Positions 18,296 to 29,291 are shown, numbered from the stretch's first letter. The stretch: DNA of 64,000 nucleotides from Paenibacillus sp. KS-LC4 (GCF_036894955.1 NZ_CP145905.1:125001-189000); one strand, 5' to 3'. Made by a program: numbers and translations. Notes: generated from the letters alone by a model not told the origin.

Positions 18296-19083
18296 GGAAA
18301 TATATAACGGTATTTCGCAAAACGCTCGCATTGCAATTTACTTATAATTCGAATGTCTTTTTTTCTATTTTATCCTCTTTGATCTTTGTGCTGCTTCAAT
18401 ATTCTTTATGGCAGCAAATCATTGAGCATGGCAGCTCAGATAGTCAATTAACAATAGGGATGATGTCCACCTACATTATACTCGGCATGATTATCCGCAA
18501 TTTAACGACGGCGGATATTTCTGATTTTTTGGCTGAGGAAATCAATAAGGGAAGCATTGATTTATATTTAGTAAAGCCTTATAGCTTGTTCTTTTTCTCC
18601 TTTGCTCGGCATTTGGCAGTAATAACAGGGCTGTTTATTACAAGGGGTCTTATTATTGTTCTGGTATGCTTGCCTTTCATCGGCTCTCAGTTGAATATTG
18701 ATCTATCCTTCAGCTTTTATTTTCTTTTAAGTGTAGGAAATGCGATCATTATGTCCTTTTGTTTGGACTATATTATAGGTTTGATGGCATTTGTTTTTGT
18801 GAAAATATGGCCGATTAAATATTTGGTTAGAGATATAGGCAACATTTTTTCCGGCTTCTATGTGCCGCTTTGGTTTTTCCCGCAGTGGCTCATAACGATT
18901 TCAAACTTTACACCGTTTAAATATATGTACTTTTTCCCTCTAAATATTATCATTGGTAACTACTCCAAGCAGGAGGTCGTTCAGGAGCTTGGGATTAGTG
19001 CGGCATGGAGTGTATTGCTCCTATTGATTATTACTGTGGTGTGGAGAATAAGCAGGAAAAATATTATTTCACAAGGAGGCTGA
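18292..19083 (+). CDS. ABC-2 type permease, subunit 1
   Basis: 263 residues with about six hydrophobic spans and the ABC-2 pattern of a cytoplasmic N-terminus followed by paired helices. The sequence LIKPYSLF-like region (YLVKPYSLFFFSF) and GFYVPLWFFP are typical of this permease class. It overlaps the ATPase gene by four bases and is followed one base later by the second permease. No substrate can be inferred from sequence. Confidence 0.88.
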   Translation: MRKYITVFRKTLALQFTYNSNVFFSILSSLIFVLLQYSLWQQIIEHGSSDSQLTIGMMSTYIILGMIIRNLTTADISDFLAEEINKGSIDLYLVKPYSLFFFSFARHLAVITGLFITRGLIIVLVCLPFIGSQLNIDLSFSFYFLLSVGNAIIMSFCLDYIIGLMAFVFVKIWPIKYLVRDIGNIFSGFYVPLWFFPQWLITISNFTPFKYMYFFPLNIIIGNYSKQEVVQELGISAAWSVLLLLIITVVWRISRKNIISQGG

Positions 19084-19084
19084 C

Positions 19085-19879
19085 ATGGCGGCATTGTATT
19101 ACTCTCGACTCTATCTGCGCTTCATAAAGCTTATTCTAAAGTCCAGAGTACAGTATAAGTTTTCATTCTTCATCGAAATATTTGTAAATATGATAGCGCC
19201 GACTAGCTTTTTCGCTGCTATTTCGTTTATTGTGTTTCGTTTGGGCACGTTAACCGAATGGAGCAATGCAGAATTAATTTTAATGTTTGGAATCGGGTTG
19301 TTAAGCTGGGGCATTACAGGATTGTTTTTGTATGCACCGTTAACGCAACTGGAAACCTTCATTAATCAAGGTCAATTTGATTTGTACTTATATAAACCGA
19401 TACATCCTTTAGTTTTATTGATATTCAATAATTTTCAGCATACGTATTTTGGTCATATTATCGTGAGTCTGGTGATGATTGGCTATTCTCTGGTCAACGG
19501 GCAGATGCTCGATGCTGCGACGATTTTTAAATTGGCCTATTTTGTAATCAATGCCGTTACAGTACATGCAGGTATTCTTATCTTTTTTTTATGCATACAT
19601 TTTTATTTGAAGCGGCCTTTAGCGCTGATTATGATTTTTGTCATTGATATTCAAATCATGTCCCGCTATCCTATGGAAATATTTAATAAAGGTATTCAAT
19701 TTGTATTTTTCCTTATTCCTTATATTTTCGTTTCTTATTATCCAGTCGTCATCATAACTAAGCATAGCATTAGTCCCATCATGTTTGCTTTAACGATGTT
19801 GATAGGCCCTATCCTTTTAGCCAGCTCTATTTTTGCTTTTCACTGGAGTCTTAAAAGATACGACAGCTCAGGTAACTAA
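19085..19879 (+). CDS. ABC-2 type permease, subunit 2
   Basis: 264 residues, about six membrane spans, of the partner class to the previous permease (LYLYKPIHPLVLLIF parallels the KPYS motif there). ATG at 19085 follows an aaggaggc site. The ATPase and two unlike permeases form a complete exporter. The gene ends 50 bases before the methyltransferase. Confidence 0.87.
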   Translation: MAALYYSRLYLRFIKLILKSRVQYKFSFFIEIFVNMIAPTSFFAAISFIVFRLGTLTEWSNAELILMFGIGLLSWGITGLFLYAPLTQLETFINQGQFDLYLYKPIHPLVLLIFNNFQHTYFGHIIVSLVMIGYSLVNGQMLDAATIFKLAYFVINAVTVHAGILIFFLCIHFYLKRPLALIMIFVIDIQIMSRYPMEIFNKGIQFVFFLIPYIFVSYYPVVIITKHSISPIMFALTMLIGPILLASSIFAFHWSLKRYDSSGN

Positions 19880-19929
19880 CCTGAAGAATACGCCTAAGCG
19901 TGCAAGAGATTACATAAGGAGGCTACACA

Positions 19930-20628
19930 ATGGATCAGTCAATAAAAGCACAGTTTGATGAGGTAGCAAAGGAATATGATTATCAGCGGCACCTGTTAAT
20001 TCCTTGCTTCCATGAGTTTTATGGTACAGCAGTAGAGTGGGTTCATACAACCAAGCAAAAGCCGCGTATTTTGGATCTGGGTGCTGGAACAGGTCTGTTT
20101 GCGGCTTTCGTTCAGCAGAAATATCCACAAGCAGAGTTCACCTTAATTGATCTGAGCGAAGAGATGATGAAGGTGGCGCGTTTGAGGTTTGAAGGCAGCG
20201 AGCAAGTAGAATACATTGCGGCGGACTATACCAATTATAATTTTGAGCATAAGTATGACATCGTTATTTCTTCATTATCTATTCACCATTTGACGCATGA
20301 GGCTAAGCAAGGATTGTTTCATAAAGTGCATGAGCTGCTGGAGGAGGGCGGAAGCTTTGTGAATGCAGATCAGGCTGCTGGAAGTTCGCCTTATTTTGAT
20401 CTTGCATACAAAGAAAAATGGGAGGCGCAAATCGGTAAAGGAGAATTAACGGAGCAGGCTGTACAGTCAGCCATTGAAAGAAGAAAGCTGGATAAGAATG
20501 CTACAGTTAACGATCAAATAGCTTGGTTGAAAAATAGCGGCTTTGCAGTTGCGGATTGCGTCTACAAAAATCATGAATTTGCCGTGTTTGCTTCCTTTAA
20601 AAAGGAAGAACGTAGAACCGATCTATAG
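19930..20628 (+). CDS. Class I SAM-dependent methyltransferase
   Basis: 232 residues. SAM motif I is ILDLGAGTGLFAA (about residues 46-58), the acidic loop is TLIDLSEEMM, and motif IV is the YDIVISSLSIHHL segment. It resembles small-molecule methyltransferases of the UbiE/trans-aconitate type. ATG at 19930 has aaggagg. Its place after the exporter, on the same strand with short spacing, suggests tailoring of the cluster product (N-, O- or C-methylation cannot be told). A housekeeping role cannot be ruled out. Confidence 0.83.
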   Translation: MDQSIKAQFDEVAKEYDYQRHLLIPCFHEFYGTAVEWVHTTKQKPRILDLGAGTGLFAAFVQQKYPQAEFTLIDLSEEMMKVARLRFEGSEQVEYIAADYTNYNFEHKYDIVISSLSIHHLTHEAKQGLFHKVHELLEEGGSFVNADQAAGSSPYFDLAYKEKWEAQIGKGELTEQAVQSAIERRKLDKNATVNDQIAWLKNSGFAVADCVYKNHEFAVFASFKKEERRTDL

Positions 20629-20681
20629 CTTGATTTCGATTTAACCGAAAAGCTTTACTATTATATAGGAAGGTGTGTGAC

Positions 20682-21062
20682 ATGAGGAGAAAAGCGTATA
20701 GCTCAGAAGGAGCAGTTGCAGTAGGGCCGTATTCACATGCCGTAGAAGCAGGAGAGATGATTTATTTTTCTGGGCAAACGCCAATTGATTCAGCTACCGG
20801 TGTTTTGATTGGCTCTGACATTATGGAGCAGACGAAGCAGTGCTTTGTGAATTTGTTTCAGGTGCTGGCTGAGACTGCGTTGAGCGAGGAGCAAATCGTC
20901 AAGGTAAACGTATTTTTAACGGATATGAACGATTTTAAAGCGATGAATGCCGTTTATGAACAGCAGTTTACAAAGCCATATCCAGCGAGAACGACGATTG
21001 GCGTTGCAGCGCTGCCACTGGGCGCTAAAGTGGAAATTGAAATGATTGCCTGCAAACGCTAA
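20682..21062 (+). CDS. RidA family protein (enamine/imine deaminase)
   Basis: A 126-residue RidA (YjgF) protein. The family signature PARTTIGVAALPLGAKVEIE near the C-terminus contains the conserved Arg, and the N-terminal AVGPYSHAVEAG is typical. ATG at 20682 has aggaagg nine bases upstream. RidA proteins hydrolyse reactive 2-aminoacrylate-type enamines released by PLP enzymes. Here it could protect against, or take part in, imine chemistry from the PLP synthase and the dehydrogenase. It might also be an ordinary housekeeping gene; it is the last gene before guaB. Confidence 0.88.
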   Translation: MRRKAYSSEGAVAVGPYSHAVEAGEMIYFSGQTPIDSATGVLIGSDIMEQTKQCFVNLFQVLAETALSEEQIVKVNVFLTDMNDFKAMNAVYEQQFTKPYPARTTIGVAALPLGAKVEIEMIACKR

Positions 21063-21133
21063 TATTTAAAATTCAAAGGGAGCAACCTTGTAACCATTAT
21101 CATTATAACTAATTAGTTCCTTCAAAATAAGAA

Positions 21134-21169
21134 GTCACTGAATGTAAGCGTAATGCTTCTATTTAGTGA
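21134..21169. other. Imperfect hairpin after the cluster
   Basis: Arms tcactgaatgtaagc and gcttctatttagtga can pair with about four mismatches. No T-run follows, so it is a weak terminator candidate for the cluster. Confidence 0.3.
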
Positions 21170-21225
21170 GAAAATTCAGACAAAAGGCTTATTGCAAAAC
21201 ACGAAATGCTAGCTCTGCGTCAGCC

Positions 21226-21254
21226 TTGACAGCCCATGACCCCTCTGCTAATAT
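21226..21254 (+). promoter_or_regulatory. Sigma-A promoter of guaB
   Basis: TTGACA at 21226-21231, a 17-base spacer and TAATAT at 21249-21254. It lies 49 bases before the guaB GTG start. Confidence 0.8.
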
Positions 21255-21287
21255 TGCAATAATATACGTGAAGACGGCTCAATTTAA

Positions 21288-22760
<1,473 letters not shown>

Positions 22761-22780
22761 TAACCCGACTAACGGGACAG

Positions 22781-22832
22781 AGACAGACCACAAGAAAGCG
22801 GAAAATCGCTTTTTTCGGGGTCTGTCTTTTTT
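22781..22832 (+). terminator. guaB terminator
   Basis: A 9-bp stem (agacagacc / ggtctgtct) enclosing an inner aaagcg/cgcttt stem, followed by a run of T. Confidence 0.88.
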
Positions 22833-23077
22833 TCAAAAATAGGCATGTGTAGGTTTCATTCGTATCCTTTGCCTTCGCAACGGAAGCTTTGCCCCTAGAA
22901 GAAGGCGATAGTCATTAGCGTTTGAATAACGGGCGTTAGTATTGCCACTATTACACATGGTAATTATTGTTTTATTGTAGCTTTAAGGGGGCTAAGCGGC
23001 TCAAAAGGGCTTCCTGCAAGGGCTCGGGTGGTGAAAGGGGCTTAGTGCAGTAGAGGTTTAATTCCCCTGCTTGCTTG

Positions 23078-23086
23078 TGATACAAT
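23078..23086 (+). promoter_or_regulatory. Extended -10 promoter element before dacA
   Basis: TGaTACAAT forms an extended -10 motif 40 bases before the dacA start. No good -35 is seen. The remaining gap from 22833 shows no gene. Confidence 0.4.
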
Positions 23087-23125
23087 TAACAACGACAAAC
23101 TTTTGGATGAAAAGGGGAGAAGACG

Positions 23126-24415
23126 TTGAAGGCAAAGGTAAAGCCGATTAAATGGACATCGGTTCTCGCCGCTTTTATGGCGATGTGGTTGGTTGTTCTG
23201 TCATTAGGGTCTGGAGTAGCAGCGGCTGCGGGTAAGGAAGATTGGGTCGAGAACTCTTTAGGCATGGAATTATCTTCAGCCATTTTAATAGATGCAGATT
23301 CGGGACAAGTCATCTATGAAGTCAATGCGGATACACCGCGTCCCCCTGCCAGCATGACGAAGCTCATGACGGAGTATATCGTACTTGAGGAAATTACGAA
23401 TAAAAGATTAACCTGGGACCAGGTCGTTACCGTTAGTGAAGAAGCAGCGAATACTCCTGCGGATGGCTCGCAAATTTATTTAGCGAAAGGCGACCAGCAC
23501 TCGGTTAAGGACTTATATATTGCTATGGCAGTAGGCTCGGCGAATGATGCAACGATTGCTCTTGCTTCGCAAATTAGCGGAAGTGAGCAGGGCTTTGTTG
23601 CCAAGATGAATGAAACAGCGAAAGAGCTGGGACTGACGACGGCTCATTTTACAAGTGCGACGGGGCTGCTTGATACAACGGTGATTTCGGCTCGCGATAT
23701 GGCGAAGCTGGCACAGACGATATTGAAAAAACATCCGGACTTTCTGGACTATTCGAAAATTCAGGAGTACAAGTTCCGTGAGCGCGATACAGCGACCATG
23801 AAGAACTATAACTGGATGCTTGAAACGAACAAAAGCAACACATATCTTCGTGCTTATGCTTATCAGGGCGTAGACGGTATGAAAACCGGCTATATTTCGG
23901 CAGCAGGCTATACCTTTACGGGTACCGTTAAACGAGGCGATACGCGTTATATCAGCGTCGTCATGAATACAAAGTCCAAAGAGGCTCGTTTCTTTGAAAC
24001 AGCGAAGATGTACGACTATGCCTTCAACAATTTTGAGAAGAAATCTGTGCTTGCTGCAAAATCTGTAGTAGAAACGCTGGAATCGGTTAAAATTAAGAAA
24101 GGTGTCGAAAAAACCGTCCCAGCTGTTACCGAGTCCGACATCACTTTTACGGTGAAAAAGGGCGCTGAGCCTAAGATTGAGCTGAAGGAAAGCAACATTT
24201 TGAAAGAGGAAGATTTGGTTGCTCCCATTACGGCTGGTCAGAAGCTTGGAACAGTCACCTACGAGTACACGGATGCGGAAGGAAACAAAGTGGACAGAAC
24301 GGTTAATTTGATTGCCTCGGAGGATGTGGAAAAAGGCGGCTGGCTGCGTCTGATGTTCCGCGCCATCGGCAGTTTTTTCGTGGGACTGTTCAATGATATT
24401 GTGAATCTGTTTTAA
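23126..24415 (+). CDS. dacA: D-alanyl-D-alanine carboxypeptidase (PBP5 type)
   Basis: A 429-residue low-molecular-mass penicillin-binding protein that trims the terminal D-Ala of peptidoglycan stem peptides. A signal peptide ends near residue 35 (VAAAAG). Active-site motifs are SMTK, SAND (SxN) and KTG. The C-terminal beta-domain and an amphipathic tail (MFRAIGSFFVGLFNDIV) for membrane attachment follow. TTG at 23126 is chosen with ggggaga upstream. The neighbours guaB and pdxS match the B. subtilis order. Confidence 0.96.
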   Translation: MKAKVKPIKWTSVLAAFMAMWLVVLSLGSGVAAAAGKEDWVENSLGMELSSAILIDADSGQVIYEVNADTPRPPASMTKLMTEYIVLEEITNKRLTWDQVVTVSEEAANTPADGSQIYLAKGDQHSVKDLYIAMAVGSANDATIALASQISGSEQGFVAKMNETAKELGLTTAHFTSATGLLDTTVISARDMAKLAQTILKKHPDFLDYSKIQEYKFRERDTATMKNYNWMLETNKSNTYLRAYAYQGVDGMKTGYISAAGYTFTGTVKRGDTRYISVVMNTKSKEARFFETAKMYDYAFNNFEKKSVLAAKSVVETLESVKIKKGVEKTVPAVTESDITFTVKKGAEPKIELKESNILKEEDLVAPITAGQKLGTVTYEYTDAEGNKVDRTVNLIASEDVEKGGWLRLMFRAIGSFFVGLFNDIVNLF

Positions 24416-24568
24416 TGACATAAATACAGGGAAAACAATGGTTGTCGATTAAGGAGCGTTCCTGTAAAATTAGTGCCTAGAGCAAGTATCGATATTATAT
24501 TGGGAGCTAAGCGTTTACCTTTCAGAATGAAGGTCGCAGCGTAAAACCTTGAGGAGGATTTTTTGAAA

Positions 24569-25450
24569 ATGGAAACAGGAACTTCGCGTGTAAAACGTGG
24601 TATGGCTGAAATGCAAAAAGGCGGCGTCATCATGGACGTTATGAACGCCGAGCAAGCAAAGGTAGCAGAAGCGGCGGGTGCAACAGCAGTTATGGCGCTG
24701 GAGCGCGTTCCTTCCGATATCCGTGCAGCAGGCGGCGTAGCCCGTATGGCTGACCCAACTATCGTAGAAGAGGTTATGAAGGTCGTTTCGATTCCCGTTA
24801 TGGCGAAGGCGCGTATCGGCCATTATGTAGAGGCTAAGGTGCTTGAGTCGATGGGCGTTGACTATATTGATGAGAGCGAAGTTTTGACTCCAGCAGACGA
24901 AGTGTTCCACATCAGCAAAAACGAATTTACAATTCCTTTCGTATGTGGCGCTAAAGACCTGGGCGAAGCGCTTCGCCGTATTCAAGAGGGAGCAGCAATG
25001 CTTCGTACAAAAGGTGAACCAGGAACAGGAAACATTGTTGAGGCTGTTCGCCACCTTCGTTTGATCAATGGCCAAATCCGTAAAATTCAAGGCTTGTCGA
25101 AGGACGAGCTTTATAATGAAGCGAAGGTTCTTGGCGTTGCTTATGACCTGCTTCTGGGCGTGCACGAGAGCGGCAAGCTTCCAGTCGTTAACTTTGCAGC
25201 AGGCGGCGTAGCAACACCTTCTGACGCGGCACTGATGATGCACCTGGGCGCTGACGGGGTGTTTGTAGGATCGGGTATTTTCAAATCCGACAGCCCTGAG
25301 AAATTTGCTCGTGCGATTGTAGAAGCTACAACGCACTACCAAGATTACAAATTGATCGCAGAAGTATCCAAAAACCTGGGAACGCCAATGAAGGGCATCG
25401 AAATTTCCAAGCTGGACGCTTCGCAGCGTATGCAGGATCGCGGAATTTAA
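24569..25450 (+). CDS. pdxS: Pyridoxal 5'-phosphate synthase lyase subunit
   Basis: A 293-residue TIM-barrel PLP synthase subunit. It builds PLP from ribose 5-phosphate, glyceraldehyde 3-phosphate and ammonia from PdxT. Conserved stretches: [36 protein letters not shown], the lysine in VMAKARIGH, and [17 protein letters not shown] at 24569 gives [14 protein letters not shown], matching the family; TTG at 24563 is an alternative nearer the gaggagg site. Confidence 0.98.
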   Translation: METGTSRVKRGMAEMQKGGVIMDVMNAEQAKVAEAAGATAVMALERVPSDIRAAGGVARMADPTIVEEVMKVVSIPVMAKARIGHYVEAKVLESMGVDYIDESEVLTPADEVFHISKNEFTIPFVCGAKDLGEALRRIQEGAAMLRTKGEPGTGNIVEAVRHLRLINGQIRKIQGLSKDELYNEAKVLGVAYDLLLGVHESGKLPVVNFAAGGVATPSDAALMMHLGADGVFVGSGIFKSDSPEKFARAIVEATTHYQDYKLIAEVSKNLGTPMKGIEISKLDASQRMQDRGI

Positions 25451-25483
25451 GCAACAAGCTTGGATAAGAAAGGCGTGTAGGCG

Positions 25484-26065
25484 ATGAAAATTGGTGTACT
25501 TGCGCTTCAAGGCGCAGTTGCAGAGCATATACGCAGTTTGGAGGCGGCGGGCGCGGAAGCGGTCGCCGTTAAACAGACCTCGCAGCTTGATGAGCTGCAA
25601 GGTCTTGTTATTCCAGGCGGCGAAAGCACGACGATAGGCAAGCTGATTCGCAGATACGGATTTTTGGAAGCGATTCAAGCTTTTTCTGAGCAATCCAAGC
25701 CGATTTTCGGCACCTGTGCGGGAATGATTTTGCTTGCTGACCGTATTGATGGACAAGAGGATGCACATCTGAAGCTCATGGATATGACGGTGGTGCGCAA
25801 TGCTTTTGGAAGACAGCAGGAAAGCTTCGAAACCGATCTCGATATTAAAGGCATTGATGAGCAGGTGCGTGCGGTATTTATTCGTGCTCCTCTAATCAAG
25901 GAGGTTGGGCCGCAGGTTGATGTGCTTTCGGAATACAAAGGCGAAATTGTGGCGGCTCGGCAGGGACACCTGCTGGCAGCATCCTTTCATCCTGAGTTAA
26001 CCGATGATTACCGTTTGCATGCCTATTTTGTCGATATGATTAAACAAGTGGCAGTGAGCCGGTAG
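25484..26065 (+). CDS. pdxT: Pyridoxal 5'-phosphate synthase glutaminase subunit
   Basis: A 193-residue class I glutaminase that feeds ammonia to PdxS. The nucleophile is Cys in FGTCAGMILLA, the glycine strip is IPGGESTTIGKL, and the His/Glu pair is ASFHPELTDD. It lies 33 bases after pdxS. Confidence 0.97.
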   Translation: MKIGVLALQGAVAEHIRSLEAAGAEAVAVKQTSQLDELQGLVIPGGESTTIGKLIRRYGFLEAIQAFSEQSKPIFGTCAGMILLADRIDGQEDAHLKLMDMTVVRNAFGRQQESFETDLDIKGIDEQVRAVFIRAPLIKEVGPQVDVLSEYKGEIVAARQGHLLAASFHPELTDDYRLHAYFVDMIKQVAVSR

Positions 26066-26086
26066 CAGAGAGGAGTCCATCCAAGC

Positions 26087-27370
26087 GTGATAGATATAAA
26101 ATGGCTGCGTAATGAATACGCAAAAGTAGAGCAAGGGTTAACAAAACGTGGTAAATCGCTCGAATTAATCGCTGATTTTCCTGTTTTGGATACAAAACGC
26201 CGTGACCTGCTGCAGGAAACGGATCAGCTGAAAAATCGCCGCAACACCGTATCACAGGAAGTGGCGAAGCTGAAAAGAACCGGTGGCGATGCCGATGCGC
26301 TTATTATCGAAATGCGTGAGGTAGGCGATCGGATCAAGGAACTGGATGATGAAGTTCGTGCGTTAGAGGTGCAAATCGACGAGCTTATGCTTGCCATTCC
26401 GAATTTGCCGCATGAAAGCGTACCGGTTGGTCTTTCTGAGGATGAAAATGTTGAGCTTCGTCGGATTGGCGAGCAGCCGTCATTTGATTTCGAGCCGAGA
26501 GCGCATTGGGATCTTGCACAAGAGCTGGGCATTCTTGATTTTGAGCGTGCGGCTAAGGTGACGGGCTCTCGTTTTACATTTTATCGGGGTTTAGGTGCGC
26601 GTCTCGAGCGTGCGCTGATTAATTTTATGATGGATCTACATAGTGATAAGCATGGCTATGAGGAAGTGCTGCCACCTTATTTGGTCAACCGCGACAGCTT
26701 GATTGGTACGGGTCAGCTTCCGAAGTTCGAAGAGGATTTGTTCAAAATATCCGATTCGGATTATTTCCTCATTCCAACAGCTGAGGTTCCGGTTACGAAT
26801 TTGCACCGTGAAGAGATTTTGTCGCTGGAGGAGCTTCCGAAGCACTTTGTCGCTTACAGCTCTTGCTTCCGCTCAGAGGCTGGTGCAGCAGGCCGGGATA
26901 CCCGTGGCTTGATTCGTCAGCATCAATTCAACAAAGTCGAGCTGATCAAGCTTGCGAAGCCTGAAGATTCCTACGATGAGCTGGAGAAGATGACGGCGAA
27001 TGCGGAGAAGGTGCTTGAGCTGCTAGGCCTGTCCTATCGCGTGCTTGCTCTGTGCACAGGCGATATGGGCTTCACCGCTGCAAAAACCTATGACCTGGAA
27101 GTATGGCTGCCAAGCGCAGGCACATACCGGGAAATTTCCTCCTGCTCGAACGTAGAGGACTTCCAGGCGCGCCGTGCGGGTATCCGCTTCCGCAGAGATG
27201 TGAAGAGCAAGCCGGAGTTCGTTCATACGCTTAATGGCTCAGGTCTTGCAGTTGGACGTACAGTAGCTGCTATTCTTGAAAATTACCAGCAGGCTGACGG
27301 CTCCGTCGTTATTCCTGAAGTATTGCGTCCTTACATGGGCGGAATCAGCGTAATTGGACCAAAAGCTTAA
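26087..27370 (+). CDS. serS: Seryl-tRNA synthetase
   Basis: A 427-residue class II synthetase that charges tRNA-Ser. An N-terminal antiparallel coiled-coil arm (about 25-100) binds the tRNA long arm. Motif 2 is [21 protein letters not shown] and motif 3 includes [18 protein letters not shown] at 26087 has agaggag upstream. Only 21 bases separate it from pdxT, leaving no room for a T-box. Confidence 0.98.
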   Translation: MIDIKWLRNEYAKVEQGLTKRGKSLELIADFPVLDTKRRDLLQETDQLKNRRNTVSQEVAKLKRTGGDADALIIEMREVGDRIKELDDEVRALEVQIDELMLAIPNLPHESVPVGLSEDENVELRRIGEQPSFDFEPRAHWDLAQELGILDFERAAKVTGSRFTFYRGLGARLERALINFMMDLHSDKHGYEEVLPPYLVNRDSLIGTGQLPKFEEDLFKISDSDYFLIPTAEVPVTNLHREEILSLEELPKHFVAYSSCFRSEAGAAGRDTRGLIRQHQFNKVELIKLAKPEDSYDELEKMTANAEKVLELLGLSYRVLALCTGDMGFTAAKTYDLEVWLPSAGTYREISSCSNVEDFQARRAGIRFRRDVKSKPEFVHTLNGSGLAVGRTVAAILENYQQADGSVVIPEVLRPYMGGISVIGPKA

Positions 27371-27552
27371 AATTCTTTTAAATTATGAGTATATAAGACT
27401 CGCGCTTATAACGGGCTTAACTTTCAACGTGGAACGGCAGATTTGTCGATATAGAACGGTCTTAGTCGTTTCTAAGGTAAAGGATAGTGCGCACTTGCGG
27501 AAGCCTGCATCGCCCGATGTATTGCAAATGCTTCATAACACTGTGCTTTTTT

Positions 27553-27590
27553 AAACCGCCAGACATCTTCTGGCGGTTTTTGCATTTTTT
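27553..27590 (+). terminator. serS terminator
   Basis: Perfect 11-bp stem (aaaccgccaga / tctggcggttt) with a five-base loop and following T-rich run, 180 bases after serS. Confidence 0.88.
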
Positions 27591-27801
27591 CAAGGCTCAT
27601 TCGCTCAGGTTGTTGTCAAGGGAGCCGCGTAATCATTCAATAGCTGCATACAACTTTTCGATCATGACCTTTAGTTTTAACCATATACCACATGAATTCT
27701 AAATTTTCATATGCTGGATTGAATTGCTTCCATGCTAGTATGAAGGGATATTGTATGTTATAATTGATAAAAGGAAAAATTATAAAATAGGAGTGAAATA
27801 T

Positions 27802-28173
27802 TTGGGAGTTTTATATAGTAAAAAAATTCAAATTTTAACAACTATTATATATCCCATTATAGTTTTTTATGTACTAAGTATAAATCGAACACTTGAGTCA
27901 TGGTTTATTCCTGCGTTTGTTACCTTTTTATTTTGCTTGTTATGGAGTAATATCAGATATTTAATCTACTCTACCCTTCTAATGTGGAGCATATCAGTAC
28001 CTATGTGGTTGTTACTGATAGAGCGTTTAAGAGAAGATCAAGGATACGCTATTTTCACCTCATCATTGCCATTCATCATACCTTTATTTATACTATTCGT
28101 TTTAATACCTGAAGTTTTAATTATTATACTCAAGAATTTTATTTTGAAGAAGTTTTTTAATTATAAAATATAA
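27802..28173 (+). CDS. Small integral membrane protein, unknown
   Basis: A 123-residue very hydrophobic protein with about four membrane spans and a basic C-terminus (LKKFFNYKI). I do not recognise a family. TTG at 27802 is preferred, because aggag lies ten bases before it; a longer frame from 27751 has no ribosome site. AT-rich and isolated between serS and a strong bidirectional terminator, it breaks the serS - tRNA-Ser neighbourhood and is probably acquired. Confidence 0.6.
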   Translation: MGVLYSKKIQILTTIIYPIIVFYVLSINRTLESWFIPAFVTFLFCLLWSNIRYLIYSTLLMWSISVPMWLLLIERLREDQGYAIFTSSLPFIIPLFILFVLIPEVLIIILKNFILKKFFNYKI

Positions 28174-28200
28174 TTTAAATAATAAAGCGAAGGTTTTCTA

Positions 28201-28260
28201 AGAGAAATAATAAAAGAGGTTTTCAGATTGAAATCCGAGAACCTCTTTTATTATTTCTCT
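28201..28260. terminator. Large bidirectional terminator
   Basis: Arms of 24 bases at 28201-28224 and 28237-28260 pair with a single mismatch (G-T type). It sits between convergent genes and has A/T runs at both ends. Confidence 0.88.
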
Positions 28261-28317
28261 TGTTTGATCTGTTCTCATTTAAAGACCACAATTTTTCCTA
28301 CACATAGAAACGAATAT

Positions 28318-28929
28318 TTATGGAGTTATGAATGATCCAGCGTATGTCAAATCAGAACTGTCAATAATTTGAGCAGGTGTTACATAAGCTTCTTTACTAG
28401 GTGTATAATAACCAATAATATAATCTGTATTGCTATTTCCATAATAAAATGCTTGCCAAATAAATTTTGAGCAGTAGTTAGGATTAATTGTTCCCAGCTT
28501 GAAGTCATTCCAGCTGAATATTGGAATACTATAATTTGTTACTTTATTATAGTTATCCTTTGCCCATGCTGCTGCCTTACTACCATGCGCAGCTCGATAC
28601 ACTTTAATTGTTTCTCCTTTGCCATGTCTACCAAAGTAGTTATACAGAGCATCGGCCTTCCCTCCCGATCCTGCTCCATCATCTGCAGGATTTACATGGT
28701 ACACCCTCATATCTGAAGCAACGATTGCTATGTGTCCAACTATTTGTGTAGATGTTCCGAATGTTTTTGAAGAATAAAGTACATCACCTGTTTTAATAAT
28801 AACATTAGATCCTGGGTAATACTCTGGTAACACAGCCTGTAGAGTAATTTGATTGGCACTCGCGACAGATGGAACTATGAATAATAGAAAAATTGCTAAT
28901 GACAGAGCTAAATTTAGGTATTTTCTCAT
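28318..28929 (-). CDS. Secreted YiiX-type permuted papain-like hydrolase
   Basis: 203 residues. A signal peptide (MRKYLNLALSLAIFLLFIVP) ends near residue 25. The core has GDVLYSS followed by the His block VGHIAIVASD and, about 90 residues on, the Cys block YCSKFIWQAF. His before Cys is the order of the permuted NlpC/P60 or YiiX (DUF830-like) hydrolases, which cut amide or ester bonds in cell-wall or lipid substrates. No wall-binding module. The ribosome site is weak. The substrate is unknown. Confidence 0.68.
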   Translation of the reverse strand: MRKYLNLALSLAIFLLFIVPSVASANQITLQAVLPEYYPGSNVIIKTGDVLYSSKTFGTSTQIVGHIAIVASDMRVYHVNPADDGAGSGGKADALYNYFGRHGKGETIKVYRAAHGSKAAAWAKDNYNKVTNYSIPIFSWNDFKLGTINPNYCSKFIWQAFYYGNSNTDYIIGYYTPSKEAYVTPAQIIDSSDLTYAGSFITP

Positions 28930-29291
28930 ATAAAACCAACGTTTCTATTTTTTTACTTTCCTGAATATGATATAGCAATATCAGTTAGAAGTAAATAAGT
29001 AACTTAGGAAAATTGATTATAGCAGATTACAGTTCAGCCTACGGTAAGCCTTCGCCGAATATAGCACTTGAACTAATGCTGGTGTAACGCATCCTTTTTT
29101 CGCCCCTGCTTCGTCCCGTTGTTTGACGTACTCTGGCACACCTTCACAACGCTTTGCATGGAACGATAATTCGGCAAAATTTGCTGTGTTCAGTGTTCTC
29201 GGACATGCCCTAGACGATAGCGTGAATGACTTTTCATTTTTTTCTTCTACAGGGCTGAGTTTTAACCTGAAATATCAGGTTAAAAATGGGG

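Noticed and set aside
23513..25768. Minus-strand frames opposite dacA and pdxS
   Set aside because: Shadows of well-identified genes with Cys/His-rich nonsense composition.
26066..26086. T-box riboswitch for serS
   Set aside because: Only 21 bases separate pdxT and serS, and no specifier or antiterminator fold is possible.
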